Shown here piece after piece: positions 45,001-52,488 of a stretch of DNA of 64,000 bases. The position numbers and the translations under genes are program-made. The first letter of the stretch is position 1, and the number at the start of each line of letters is the position of its first letter. This DNA comes from Robinsoniella peoriensis (GTDB taxonomy: Bacteria > Bacillota > Clostridia > Lachnospirales > Lachnospiraceae): NCBI RefSeq assembly GCF_042680125.1, contig NZ_JBHTNY010000019.1; one strand, 5' to 3'. Under the pieces are notes generated by a model. That model was not told the origin of the DNA. It searched no databases and saw nothing but the letters and a program-made list of their open reading frames with translations.

Positions 45001-46795
45001 CTTAATTGGCGGCTGGACCGAGGTAACATCCTTAAAAGACCAGCGCTATGTAGAAGGCGGAACCTGCTTTAAATTCAATGGAGAGGACAAGTGGTGTCTG
45101 CTTCTGGATGACTTTGGCGGAGTCGGATATTATCCGATGATTACAACAGATCTGGGCAGCGGAACATTTACCAGACTGGACAGCAGTAAGTATTCCTTCC
45201 CGTCCACCATGCGACATGGTACCGTTATGTCACTGACCCGTCAGGAGTATGATGCTATCCAGAAAAAATGGTATGATGAAGCGTCCGTAAATACGGAAGA
45301 AGAAGAAGAAAATGCAGTACTTAAATATAGCTTTGAAGATGCTGCCGGCAGCAATACCATAAAAGATGATTCCGGAAAAGGCCGTGACGGCAAGATTTAT
45401 GGAAATGCAGCTTATGTAGAGGATCAGGTAAAAGGAAATGTTCTATATCTGAACGGTACCAAAGGAACTTATGCGGAACTGCCCCAGGGATTCTTTGACG
45501 GAAGAAATAAGATGACCATTTCAATGGATGTGAAGGCAGAAATGGTTGACGGAGACTTCTTTACGTTTGGTATTGGTAAAAACAGCAACAGATACCTTTT
45601 ATTAAAAACACAGAATACACAATCCAGGGTATCGATAACCACCGGTTCTTACGGTTTGGAACAGACCGCCAGCGGAACGACATCTGCCATTAAAGGCAAA
45701 TGGATGAATATTACTATGGTGGTAACACCGGATAAGATTACAGTTTATAAAGACGGAAAGCTTTTAGGAGAGCAGAAAGTTACGGTTAAGATGGCAGAGC
45801 TTGGCACCAACCTGTTTGCTTACCTTGGCAGATCCTTGTACAGTCAAGACAATTATTTCAAAGGTTATTTCGACAATATTGAAGTATATAACCGTGCAAT
45901 GGAAGCAAAAGAAGTTGCGGATAAGTATGGTGAAAAACCTGCAGCAGAAAAATTCACCATTACTTACAAAGCAGGGGAACATGGCAAAATCAAAGGCACT
46001 GCTGCCCAGATACTGGAAAAGGGAACGGTTGGCACCAAGGTTGAAGCTGTGGCAGATTCGGGATATGAATTTAGTAAGTGGAGTGACGGCAATACCCAGG
46101 CGGCACGTACCGATCTGTCAGAAAAGGATGTTACTTATACGGCATACTTTGTAAAAACCCAGGTAACACCACCTACCGATGCACCGGAAACAGAAACACC
46201 GCCCACAGAGAAGCCGTCCCAGCCTTCAACGGAAAAACCGTCCCAGCCTTCAACAGAAAAACCTTCTCAGCCATCCACGGAGAAACCAAAACCGGCAACA
46301 CCTGCGGCAAAAAGTGTAAAAATTAACAAAAGAAAAATAACAATTGGGCTGAAAGAAAAAGTAACATTAAAAGCTACTGTATATCCGAAAGGAGCTTCCC
46401 AGAAAGTAACCTGGTCCTCCAGCAAGAAATCAGTAGTAAAAGTAAACAGCAAGGGACAGATTGAAGGAAAGAAAACAGGAAAAGCTACGATAACGGTGAA
46501 AACAGCAAATAAGAAATCTTATAAGTGTACCGTAACCGTTCGTAAAGCTCCAAGTAAAATTTCTCTAAATACGAAAGACAGGAAATTAAAGGTAGGAAAG
46601 AGTTTCCAGCTAAAAGTAAATCTTCCGTCCAAGACGGCAAGCTATAACATCCGGTACTCTTCCACCAGAAAATCAGTTGCAGTTGTTTCTTCCACAGGTA
46701 AGATCACAGCCAAGAAAAAAGGAACAACAACAATCAAGGTAAAAGCATTTAACGGAAAGTATAAAAAGATAAAAATCAAGGTAGTAAAAAAATAA
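39047..46795 (+). CDS. Giant secreted protein with two GH43 domains, six LamG modules and Ig-like repeats
   Basis: 2582 residues, secreted by a signal peptide ending near VMAEE (residue 30). Approximate order: LamG 45-240, LamG 257-465, InlB-type repeat 466-535, LamG 540-745, LamG 768-982, Big_4-type Ig 992-1085, GH43 1090-1402, LamG 1418-1647, Ig 1662-1755, GH43 1760-2077, LamG 2088-2293, InlB-type repeat 2302-2372, TEKPSQPS linker, two basic Big_2 modules to the end. Both GH43 domains keep the triad: base Asp in RDPFI, middle Asp in IDTTM/IDTSV, acid Glu in EGPEL/VEGGT. Specificity is probably arabinosidase- or xylosidase-like but unproven. No LPXTG or SLH motif is seen; the basic C-terminus may hold it to the wall. 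AAAGGAGA precedes the ATG. Confidence 0.88.
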   Translation: MRKKLYAKQMIAASLAAAMVVTSIPVNVMAEEVSDSTEKKMIANFTFDGETPLAGEGAAAVLMRDYTLVDMDDGGKALSLASSTKDWLNVTKADGTPLLAGKENITISYDSRDDADSANRGWIFYAALNTNEQKYQQEHYLGIIDKQTSLGVERYNNIGKRPGNNISAPTSSEWKHVDLVVTETETILYVNGVETARQKSEFKLSDILGADGGVLQIGKANWEKGEYYSGTLDNFKIYDGALTEEQIADTSKAADVGLLADFTFDDYETGFTGGEASAAAALFTDHGSESQDMALSLDGGRSRSWLNITKDDDTPLLKDLEEVTISYDSKAGTTGNGWAFFAAQSGAAQTPNYEKYLGVIDKTDSMKVERFYNEGTRPGNDVLGTSSAEWKHVDLVIQENATTLYVDGVKSENTSDYKLTDILGADGGVLQLGKANWGNGEYFGGQIDNIQIYNYARTEDEIKDQVTAVYKAGSNGTLQGVTEEKIPRGGSTTGVEAVADVGYHFKEWSDGITDAVRKDENVTESFEVTATFEKDEEIPDENLIASFTFDDEENGFAGAGAKATVNGTPVLEDSYDNAGKAMSISSTNWFGIAKEDETPLLKGLDEITISYDSKASGSGNGWAFYAAPNLNAQVGNPANEHYLGIMDKASGLTVERYNNTGKRPGNNISAGSSPEWKHVDLVVTEDTSTLYVNGEKVGEQISTYKLSDILGESGGIIQIGKANWGSGEYYQGLIDNVKIYNTAKSPEFIKEHSSIKNPEPVKPVAPDVVEDGGLLVQYDMSTIEDGKLKDVSGLKNDANAVGMTQENILVVEEVPALNFTGNKNQYIELPMLEGVMDEEFTIETTVSTSNGAYHWLWCLGSKVKGTGNNYLYVDPCYSTGYVRGGIKGETEERIFGGCHSLPKDGSYGTITITYKDKILSYYLDGEIITTFKFNTSVKEILENGTVNNVMGYIGRSLWSADPGLKAKVADFKIYDKALTQEQISQTASRDDSAKVAAAKEALDIPNADDIRGNITLLDELEGAAITWSGSNEDVITSKVQSQDDIVTPAGVVTRGEEDEKVTLTAQITSGDVTDSKTFELTVRKAVKQDPYVAYLFGSFTGTEGKDTDEQIYFASSKDGYFYTDLNECKPVLTSTVGEKGVRDPFIMRSAEGDRFYMLATDLSIYHRGGWGQAMGTTTGSRDLIIWESTDLVNWSEPRAVTVSSPTGGCAWAPEAIYDETTGEYVVYWATNDMTDDIGDGVLQIYYAKTRDFVTFTEAKEYITRGADQSIIDTTMIKGNDGYYYRASADGQITLERSTSIFGNWEVVTNLDSLGLGGDMTGRKLEGPELFKFNDGTTFGLYSDQFAEGKGYLPVITTDLNDKTGTAWKKLAFDEYSFDTLKKRHGTILNLTQKEYDAVMKAYGKAEAEDDEDAAVTEPFAYYPLTNDLKDGTNNGFDGALTGQADFAVNDKGGIVFPAGTASVGKNYVKLDDGILTKLQDAKELTVTAWVRNDVTNTNSNDRSTVFAFGSDEKNGYAFSTLNWASARTTFMLNGKEAGGAWGAQDGTSILGDTPGNQKSPLGSWYQIAVTIRDVTGADGTPATTLKYYMNGELLCTATTPASISSLGTLTYAYIGTGNNDSFKDFQGGIREVKFVESILSGKQIKENYEQEDAKYQKTDAETVAEVKEALTIPNADAILGNLTLPAEMDGTKITWTSSDEKFVSAKEVVNENYDNTPAGVVNRGEKDKNVVLTALISKGEAQDTKEITVTVKAKSDITEEDFEAYVFAYFKGEGSATGEQIYFATSEDGLHWKDMNDGEPVLKSELGEKGLRDPFIIRSPEGDKFYLIATDLKINGGNGWGAAQTAGSQSIMVWESTDMVNWSNQRMAKVALDDAGCTWAPEAFYDEKTGEYIVFWASKTSADNYGVQRVYYSKTRDFYSFTEPELWIELHNQEGNAISVIDTSVISVMENGKKVYYRFSKNEAGEDHDVKGGTGKYTIVEKSNSLIGGWTEVTSLKDQRYVEGGTCFKFNGEDKWCLLLDDFGGVGYYPMITTDLGSGTFTRLDSSKYSFPSTMRHGTVMSLTRQEYDAIQKKWYDEASVNTEEEEENAVLKYSFEDAAGSNTIKDDSGKGRDGKIYGNAAYVEDQVKGNVLYLNGTKGTYAELPQGFFDGRNKMTISMDVKAEMVDGDFFTFGIGKNSNRYLLLKTQNTQSRVSITTGSYGLEQTASGTTSAIKGKWMNITMVVTPDKITVYKDGKLLGEQKVTVKMAELGTNLFAYLGRSLYSQDNYFKGYFDNIEVYNRAMEAKEVADKYGEKPAAEKFTITYKAGEHGKIKGTAAQILEKGTVGTKVEAVADSGYEFSKWSDGNTQAARTDLSEKDVTYTAYFVKTQVTPPTDAPETETPPTEKPSQPSTEKPSQPSTEKPSQPSTEKPKPATPAAKSVKINKRKITIGLKEKVTLKATVYPKGASQKVTWSSSKKSVVKVNSKGQIEGKKTGKATITVKTANKKSYKCTVTVRKAPSKISLNTKDRKLKVGKSFQLKVNLPSKTASYNIRYSSTRKSVAVVSSTGKITAKKKGTTTIKVKAFNGKYKKIKIKVVKK

Positions 46796-46814
46796 GAACA
46801 GATATAAGTAACAC

Positions 46815-46855
46815 AACAGGACCCATGGCTGATAAAAGGCTGTGGATCCTGTTTT
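46815..46855 (+). terminator. Terminator of the giant GH43 gene
   Basis: AACAGGACCCA and TGGATCCTGTT pair with one bulge, followed by TTTTGC. Confidence 0.65.
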
Positions 46856-46962
46856 GCATTCTGATCAAAAGATTTCTTACAAAATACATAAAAAAACAAA
46901 CCCTGTCACGGATAAACACAAAAAGATACAAAATAATCGAAACAAATGAAGAAATAACTCAA

Positions 46963-46990
46963 TTGAATAATTATAGGGGTATGGGATAAT
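46963..46990 (+). promoter_or_regulatory. Possible promoter of the second GH43 gene
   Basis: TTGAAT (46963-46968), 16 bases, GATAAT (46985-46990). It lies just before the MITE remnant. Confidence 0.4.
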
Positions 46991-46999
46991 TGATATATC

Positions 47000-47073
47000 A
47001 AGTGCGTGTCTGAAAAATCTGCCGCAAATTGTGACCGAAATCTTGCAGAAAGTATTTTTAAGATACGCTCAGC
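47000..47073. mobile_element. Internally deleted MITE remnant (copy D)
   Basis: The left end AGTGCGTGTCTGAAAAAT resembles the element start. The right part (CGCAAATTGTGACCGAAATC, then GCAGAAAGTATTTTTAAGA and ACGCTCAG) resembles the element end. About 90 internal bases are missing and both CTAG ends are lost. It now forms the leader of the GH43 gene. Confidence 0.5.
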
Positions 47074-47105
47074 AGTTTTCAGATAGAAAAAGGAGGAAAA
47101 GGGTA

Positions 47106-49352
47106 ATGAAAAAGAAAATAATGGCAGGCATTCTAACTGCTTCCATTCTGCTTCAGGCGGGTATTGTTCCCGGAATGGAACTAAAATCGATGGCGGCAGG
47201 GAATACCGTTCCAAAGGAAACGGTGGTAGAAAAGAGTACGCTTGGAAATCCCATTCTCGGATTCGATGATCAGGAGAATCTTACCTATGGGGGAGATCCA
47301 TCGGTCCTGGTAGACGGAGATACCGTGTATCTCTATGTGGGGCACGATGTGGCACAAAATGAAAGCTATGTTATGCCAAATTATCTATGTTATTCCACCC
47401 AGGACATGGAGAACTGGCAATACGAGGGCGTAATGATGGATATGACAGACGTATCCTGGGGCGACAATAACTCTGCCTGGGCAGGGCAGGTGATGAAACA
47501 TAACGGCAAATATTATATGTATTTCTGTTCCTGGGATAATACGGCATGGGGGAAACAGTCTATCGGTGTGGCGGTATCGGACAGCCCTACGGGACCGTTT
47601 CGGGATATCGGTTATTCTATGATTAAGGGATACGTAACAGAACCCGAAACCAGCACCTGGAACGATATTGATCCTACAGCCTGGATAGAGACAGATGAAA
47701 ATGGAGAAGAACATATCTACCTTTCATGGGGAAACGGACTTCTCTACCTGTGTGAATTGAACCAGGATATGATATCGGTAAAAGACCAGAACCAGGATGG
47801 AAAGATTACCATGGGAGATGATATCTGGCAGCAGACCATAGAAGGCATGGATTATACCTATACGGAGGCGCCTTATCTCTACCGCCAGCAGGATGAGGGC
47901 GGAAATTATTACGGACCCTATTATCTCTTCTTTGCGGCAAATTGGCGGGAAGGCATGGCATATTGCACCACCGATGATCTCACTGACGGAAAGTGGAATT
48001 TTGGAGGCCTGCTGATGCCCCCTACTGCCACTTCCAATACAAATCATCCGGCAGTATTTGATTTTAAGGGAAAAACATATTTTATTTATCACAATGGCTC
48101 CCTTCCTCATGGAAGCGGATTTCGGCGTTCCGTGTGTGTAGAAGAATTTTCCATTCAGGCAGATGGAAGCATTGACATGATCCAGGAGACTTCTACGGGC
48201 CTGACCGGAAAAGTCAGCCGCATTTATGACTATTCGGGAGTGCCGGTGGCACATGAGAATTTTGTGAACAGCTGGAACGATGGGGATTATCCGATCAGTG
48301 CTTTGGTAATGACCAGCCTCAGTGCGGAAATAGAAGATGCCTCCTGGGAGATTGTGCCGGGTAAGGCGGATAAGACGAAAGCATCCTATGTCTCCATTGA
48401 ATCCTACAATAAGCCGGGACTGTACCTGTCTGCAAAAGGAGAAGAGACAGTGCTGACTCAGGATACATATGGAACTGCCCAGGAGGCAGATAATATGACT
48501 TTTCGTACCCTGGAAGGATTTGCAGGTTACGGAGTTACCCTGGAGAGCGTGGCTAAGCCCGGATATTATCTCGTCTGTGAGGATGGAAAGCTGGTATTGC
48601 AGACAAATCCAAATGAAAAACAGTGTACGTTTGTCATAGATACAGATGCAGATAAAAAACCGGAAGAACAGGCAAAGTTAAGCGGTATCCGTGTATTAAA
48701 GACCAAACGTACTTATCTTGCCGGGGATACCCTGAACACCAATGACCTTCAGGTAATGGCCTGCTATACAGACGGAAGCCGTAAAAAAGTAACGGGATTC
48801 AGTACGAATGCAAGTGCACTGGATATGAAGACATCAGGTGAAAAACCTTTAAAAGTCAGCTATACCGATCAGGGGACAACCGCATCGGCGGATATTAAAA
48901 TTCTGGTAGAACAAAAACCTTCAACGTCCAGCGGGCAGGAAACTCCAAAACCGGTGCAGCCGCAAAAGACCATACCTAAAAAAGGTGCAGCTTATACAAG
49001 TGGGGGACTGAAATACAAGGTAACGAAATCAGCAGCCAGAAATGGAACGGTTTCTGTGACCGGAACTTCAAAAAAGAATCCGTCATCCATAAAAATTCCG
49101 GCTCAAGTAAAAATAAATGGATACGCATTTAAAGTAACCAGCATTCAAAGCAAAGCATTCTATAAAAAGACAAAAGTCAAAACAGTGACAATGGGAAAAA
49201 ATATAAAGAGCATTGGAAAGAATGCTTTCAAAAATATCAATAAAAAGGCAGTATTTAAGATTCCTTCTTCCAGATATAAAACAATTAATAAACTGATCAC
49301 TGCCAAGACAGGGTTTGAAAAGAAGACCATGAAACTGAAGAAGATTTCATAA
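47106..49352 (+). CDS. Secreted GH43 glycosidase with AbfB-like, Ig-like and LRR modules
   Basis: About 748 residues. Signal peptide to about residue 30. The GH43 five-blade propeller (about 45-365) has base Asp in YGGDPSVLVDG (near residue 62), middle Asp in NDIDPTAWI and acid Glu in YTEAPYLYR, the pattern of arabinofuranosidase/xylosidase members. About 395-515 resembles an AbfB (CBM42) arabinose-binding module (YVSIESYNKPGLYLSAKG, VTLESVAKPGYYLVCEDG). An Ig-like Big_3-type domain (520-600) follows, then a BspA-type LRR_5 tail (AFKVTSIQSKAFYKKTKVKT). AAGGAGG lies before ATG 47106; the frame is open to 47031 inside a MITE remnant. The AbfB-like module supports arabinan or arabinoxylan as substrate. 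Confidence 0.88.
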   Translation: MKKKIMAGILTASILLQAGIVPGMELKSMAAGNTVPKETVVEKSTLGNPILGFDDQENLTYGGDPSVLVDGDTVYLYVGHDVAQNESYVMPNYLCYSTQDMENWQYEGVMMDMTDVSWGDNNSAWAGQVMKHNGKYYMYFCSWDNTAWGKQSIGVAVSDSPTGPFRDIGYSMIKGYVTEPETSTWNDIDPTAWIETDENGEEHIYLSWGNGLLYLCELNQDMISVKDQNQDGKITMGDDIWQQTIEGMDYTYTEAPYLYRQQDEGGNYYGPYYLFFAANWREGMAYCTTDDLTDGKWNFGGLLMPPTATSNTNHPAVFDFKGKTYFIYHNGSLPHGSGFRRSVCVEEFSIQADGSIDMIQETSTGLTGKVSRIYDYSGVPVAHENFVNSWNDGDYPISALVMTSLSAEIEDASWEIVPGKADKTKASYVSIESYNKPGLYLSAKGEETVLTQDTYGTAQEADNMTFRTLEGFAGYGVTLESVAKPGYYLVCEDGKLVLQTNPNEKQCTFVIDTDADKKPEEQAKLSGIRVLKTKRTYLAGDTLNTNDLQVMACYTDGSRKKVTGFSTNASALDMKTSGEKPLKVSYTDQGTTASADIKILVEQKPSTSSGQETPKPVQPQKTIPKKGAAYTSGGLKYKVTKSAARNGTVSVTGTSKKNPSSIKIPAQVKINGYAFKVTSIQSKAFYKKTKVKTVTMGKNIKSIGKNAFKNINKKAVFKIPSSRYKTINKLITAKTGFEKKTMKLKKIS

Positions 49353-49363
49353 TGAGGGGGAGA

Positions 49364-52246
49364 ATGAATATGAAGTGCAGAAAATTATTATATGCAGTTT
49401 TTACCGGAGTCATGGCTGTATCAACAGCTTTTTGTGTTCAGGCAGTCACAGCTTTAGCCCAGGAGCCAGATCCTGTGCCGCTGGCATATTATGACTTTAA
49501 TGACGGAATGGCTGAAGGTCCCCGGGCTATTGTAACGGGGCTTAGCGATTACAAAGGAGATGTAACATTTGCCCGGGGCCGGAGTGCAGAAGAAGCTGAT
49601 CAGGCAATTGAGCTTGGCGAATATGGCTTGAAAATGAATCAGCAGAATATAGGAGGATCCTATACGATATCCCTGTGGGTAAAACCGGATGCCCCTATCA
49701 CAGACAATAGTCCAATCCTGTTTCTTGGGTATCATTCACCGGAAAAATGGGTGGCTCTATCCGGCAATAAAGGGGAAAATAATTACAAGCTCTGGACCCG
49801 GGAAGAGGGCACCTCATATGCCTGGACAGTCATTGCCAAAGCAGACATCCCCTCCGAAGAATGGAGTATGCTTACCCTTACCGGAAATGGAGAAGAAACA
49901 GCCGTTTACGTAAATGGTAAAAAGGTCGGCTATGGATTGGCATCCAGTGCCTTAAGCGGACAAAATCAGGATATTTATCTGGGAGTCAGTAATTGGGATG
50001 AAGAATTCAAAGGTCTGGCGGATGATATCAGCATTTATGATCAGGCGCTGACCGATACACAGATCCTGAAACTGTATGGAGACTTTTCTCCGGAACAGAT
50101 TCTGGGTGAGGAAGGCTTTCATGTACAGAAGAGCATCCTGCTTATGAAGGATGAAGCGGCAAAGATTAATGTCAGCCTTCCGGCAGGTGTAACACCGGAA
50201 GACGTAAGGATTACCTATGAGTCTCTAGACAGCACTATAGCAGAAGTAAATGAAGAGGGAATGGTTACCGGACTCCAAAAAGGAAATACTCAGATTACAA
50301 CTACGGTGAGTATCGGAGAAACAGCCAAAACAGAGACAACTGCGGTTACCGTAAATGACCCGGAAGAAGTAAATGAGAATCTGGCAGTTGAATATCAGAT
50401 GGCATCTGTTGACGGCGGCCGGCTGCTTGATATATCCGGACATGGGAATGATGGAACGATTATAAATCCGCAAGGTGTATCCTTTGATACGGAAAATGAC
50501 CGGGATGTTATGCATATAACAGGGAAAAACAGCTATGTACAGTTCCCGGTATCCATTATGGATGATCTTGCCGATAAAGAGCAGTTTACCGTTGAAGCAA
50601 CTTACAGCAGAAGCGGCGGTACGAACGCCTGGTTATTCACCCTTGGCTCGAAAGTCCGGAAAAGCGGAGCTAATTATATGTTCTGCTGTCCATCCTTTTC
50701 CGGCGGAAATCTTCGGGGAGGAATCAAGGACAGCAATACCGAAATTCTATTCCAGAATACACCGCTGAATAAAAATGAGGAATATTACACTGTATTTATG
50801 GTATTTGACCGGGGAACCATCACCCTCTATGTGGACGGAATTAAAATTGATGAAAAACAGACCGGTTACAGCATCATGGATGATGTAGTAACTCCGGGTA
50901 CGGAAAATGACATACTGGGATACATAGGAAAATCCTGCTGGACAGGTGACGATAATTTCCAGGGCAAAATTTCATCCTTTAAAATTCACAATAAAGCCTT
51001 GTCCGATTTAGATGTGGCAGGAACAAATTCCGCTTACCGGGAAGCCATTCAGGAAAAGCTGGATAACGCGGTAACGGATCGCATATTGCTGGGAAGCAGA
51101 AATGGAAGTATGGATGCAGTGGCTTATGATTTAAAGCTGCCTTTAAAAGTTAATGCCATGGATGTAGTCTGGGAATCATCGGTGCCTGAGGTAGTGACGG
51201 GGCTGGGAAAAGTTAACAACCCATCCGCTGATACCCAGGTGGTTCTCACAGCCAGAATGGTTACAGCCGAAAAGTCATTTACCGTGAAGGTAAAGGCACT
51301 GAATCTAATAGAGCTCAATGCACTTGTACAGGATGCACGGTCTTATGATACGCCGTATTTAAGTGCTATATCCAGGAAACAGTTATATGCAGCACTGGAG
51401 TCAGCAGCGGGGATTGTTTCCCAGGGGGAAGCAGATGCAGCAGCCGCCATGTTAAAAAGGGCAGTGAAGAGCCTGCGCTTTGAGAACAGCTATGACAGTG
51501 TATGGGATACGCTGAAAAAAGCCGAGCCTGCTTCTAAAGTATCATTAAAAGTAAAGGGAACAGCAACGATATTCCGCCTGCCGGATCAGTTAAAAAATAG
51601 CGTTACCGTAAGCTACAGTTCCAGTGCTCCGGATGTGGTGAAATATGAAAATGGTACAGCAGTTGCACAAAAGGCAGGGTATGCTCTTCTCACTGCCAGA
51701 GTTATCTCAGGGGCAGATGGATATCCGATGGATTTTATAACGATAGCAACAGTTGAGGAAGAGAAACAGCCTCCAGCAGCAGTTGTGGATTTGTCAAAGG
51801 TGACTGCAAAATCCGCAAAGACTAAAATTGCAAAAGGATCTGCAACGAAGATAGCAGTCAGCTGTCCAAATGAAGTCAAAGCCAAAAATCCCAAGATAAC
51901 TTATCAGGCATCCGGTGCAGTTACAGTAAATTCCAGTGGAAAAGTAACGGGAAAGAAAACCGGAAAAGGGACTGTTAGAGTAACGGTTGCAGTTGATGGA
52001 AAGAGTATTACACGATCGGTCAGTATATCGGTGGGTGGAATAACCGGAAAAAGCAGTGTAAAAGCAAAAAAATCAATTACCTTAAAAGTTGCCGGTATTT
52101 CAGGTAAAGTGAAATGGTCGGTAAATAATAAAAAAGTAGCCCGGATATCGGCAAAAGGTAAAATGAAAGCTTTAAAAAAAGGCGGAGTTGTGGTAACAGC
52201 AAAGGTATCAGGGGTGACCATGAAGAAGACAATCAAAATAAAATAG
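49364..52246 (+). CDS. Secreted LamG/Ig-domain protein without catalytic domain
   Basis: About 960 residues. Signal peptide ending near ALAQEP. Order: LamG (40-240), Ig-like (252-335), LamG (342-549), Big_4-like (556-645), a three-helix FIVAR-like segment (646-707, LNLIELNALVQDARSYDTPY), Ig-like, then two basic Big_2 modules (809-960). No glycosidase motifs are present. The long frame starts at 49352, overlapping the GH43 stop by one base; ATG 49364 follows GAGGGGGAG and is preferred, and 49370 is also possible. It is cotranscribed with the GH43 gene, so it is probably a carbohydrate-binding or scaffolding partner of the neighbouring enzymes. Confidence 0.8.
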   Translation: MNMKCRKLLYAVFTGVMAVSTAFCVQAVTALAQEPDPVPLAYYDFNDGMAEGPRAIVTGLSDYKGDVTFARGRSAEEADQAIELGEYGLKMNQQNIGGSYTISLWVKPDAPITDNSPILFLGYHSPEKWVALSGNKGENNYKLWTREEGTSYAWTVIAKADIPSEEWSMLTLTGNGEETAVYVNGKKVGYGLASSALSGQNQDIYLGVSNWDEEFKGLADDISIYDQALTDTQILKLYGDFSPEQILGEEGFHVQKSILLMKDEAAKINVSLPAGVTPEDVRITYESLDSTIAEVNEEGMVTGLQKGNTQITTTVSIGETAKTETTAVTVNDPEEVNENLAVEYQMASVDGGRLLDISGHGNDGTIINPQGVSFDTENDRDVMHITGKNSYVQFPVSIMDDLADKEQFTVEATYSRSGGTNAWLFTLGSKVRKSGANYMFCCPSFSGGNLRGGIKDSNTEILFQNTPLNKNEEYYTVFMVFDRGTITLYVDGIKIDEKQTGYSIMDDVVTPGTENDILGYIGKSCWTGDDNFQGKISSFKIHNKALSDLDVAGTNSAYREAIQEKLDNAVTDRILLGSRNGSMDAVAYDLKLPLKVNAMDVVWESSVPEVVTGLGKVNNPSADTQVVLTARMVTAEKSFTVKVKALNLIELNALVQDARSYDTPYLSAISRKQLYAALESAAGIVSQGEADAAAAMLKRAVKSLRFENSYDSVWDTLKKAEPASKVSLKVKGTATIFRLPDQLKNSVTVSYSSSAPDVVKYENGTAVAQKAGYALLTARVISGADGYPMDFITIATVEEEKQPPAAVVDLSKVTAKSAKTKIAKGSATKIAVSCPNEVKAKNPKITYQASGAVTVNSSGKVTGKKTGKGTVRVTVAVDGKSITRSVSISVGGITGKSSVKAKKSITLKVAGISGKVKWSVNNKKVARISAKGKMKALKKGGVVVTAKVSGVTMKKTIKIK

Positions 52247-52450
52247 AACTTCAGAGCTTCCGGAAATGATCTGCAGGTCTGCCTGTGGGCAGAGGCTCCG
52301 GCTTGCAGACTGAAGAGAATTTCAAAATTATGCTTTTATGGAGGTTCATTTACATTTGATGAGCAGTAAAGGGAGGAAAAGGTTGAAAGAAAATTATGTT
52401 ATAGAAAGGATGCCACGGTGTGATTCTTTCAATCTGTTTTATTGTGGCAG

Positions 52451-52472
52451 TATTGCAGGCAAGCCTGCAATA
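52451..52472 (+). promoter_or_regulatory. Perfect hairpin just before the third GH43 gene
   Basis: TATTGCAGGC and GCCTGCAATA form a 10-bp stem around AA, 16 bases before ATG 52489. It is in the position usually taken by a ribosome site, which is not visible. The 240-base gap (52247-52488) also has a weak hairpin near 52289-52304 and a possible 46-codon frame (52359-52499) that overlaps the start codon. Confidence 0.5.
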
Positions 52473-52488
52473 TACAATGGGTATAAAA

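Larger units (their letters stand above)
46796..47105. other. Intergenic region with terminator, promoter and MITE remnant
   Basis: 310 bases between two secreted-protein genes. It holds a terminator (46815-46855), a probable promoter (46963-46990) and a deleted MITE relative (about 47000-47073). I see no gene here. The frame of the next protein is open into it but lacks a good ribosome site before 47106. Confidence 0.6.

Noticed and set aside
30223..47074. Identical 18-mer TTTAAGATACGCTCAGCA at 30223 (in the ANTAR gene) and at 47057 (MITE remnant D)
   Set aside because: At 30223 it encodes conserved ANTAR residues (AERILK) and lies outside copy A; at 47057 it is explained by a diverged element end. 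I see no further similarity on either side, so I treat it as chance.
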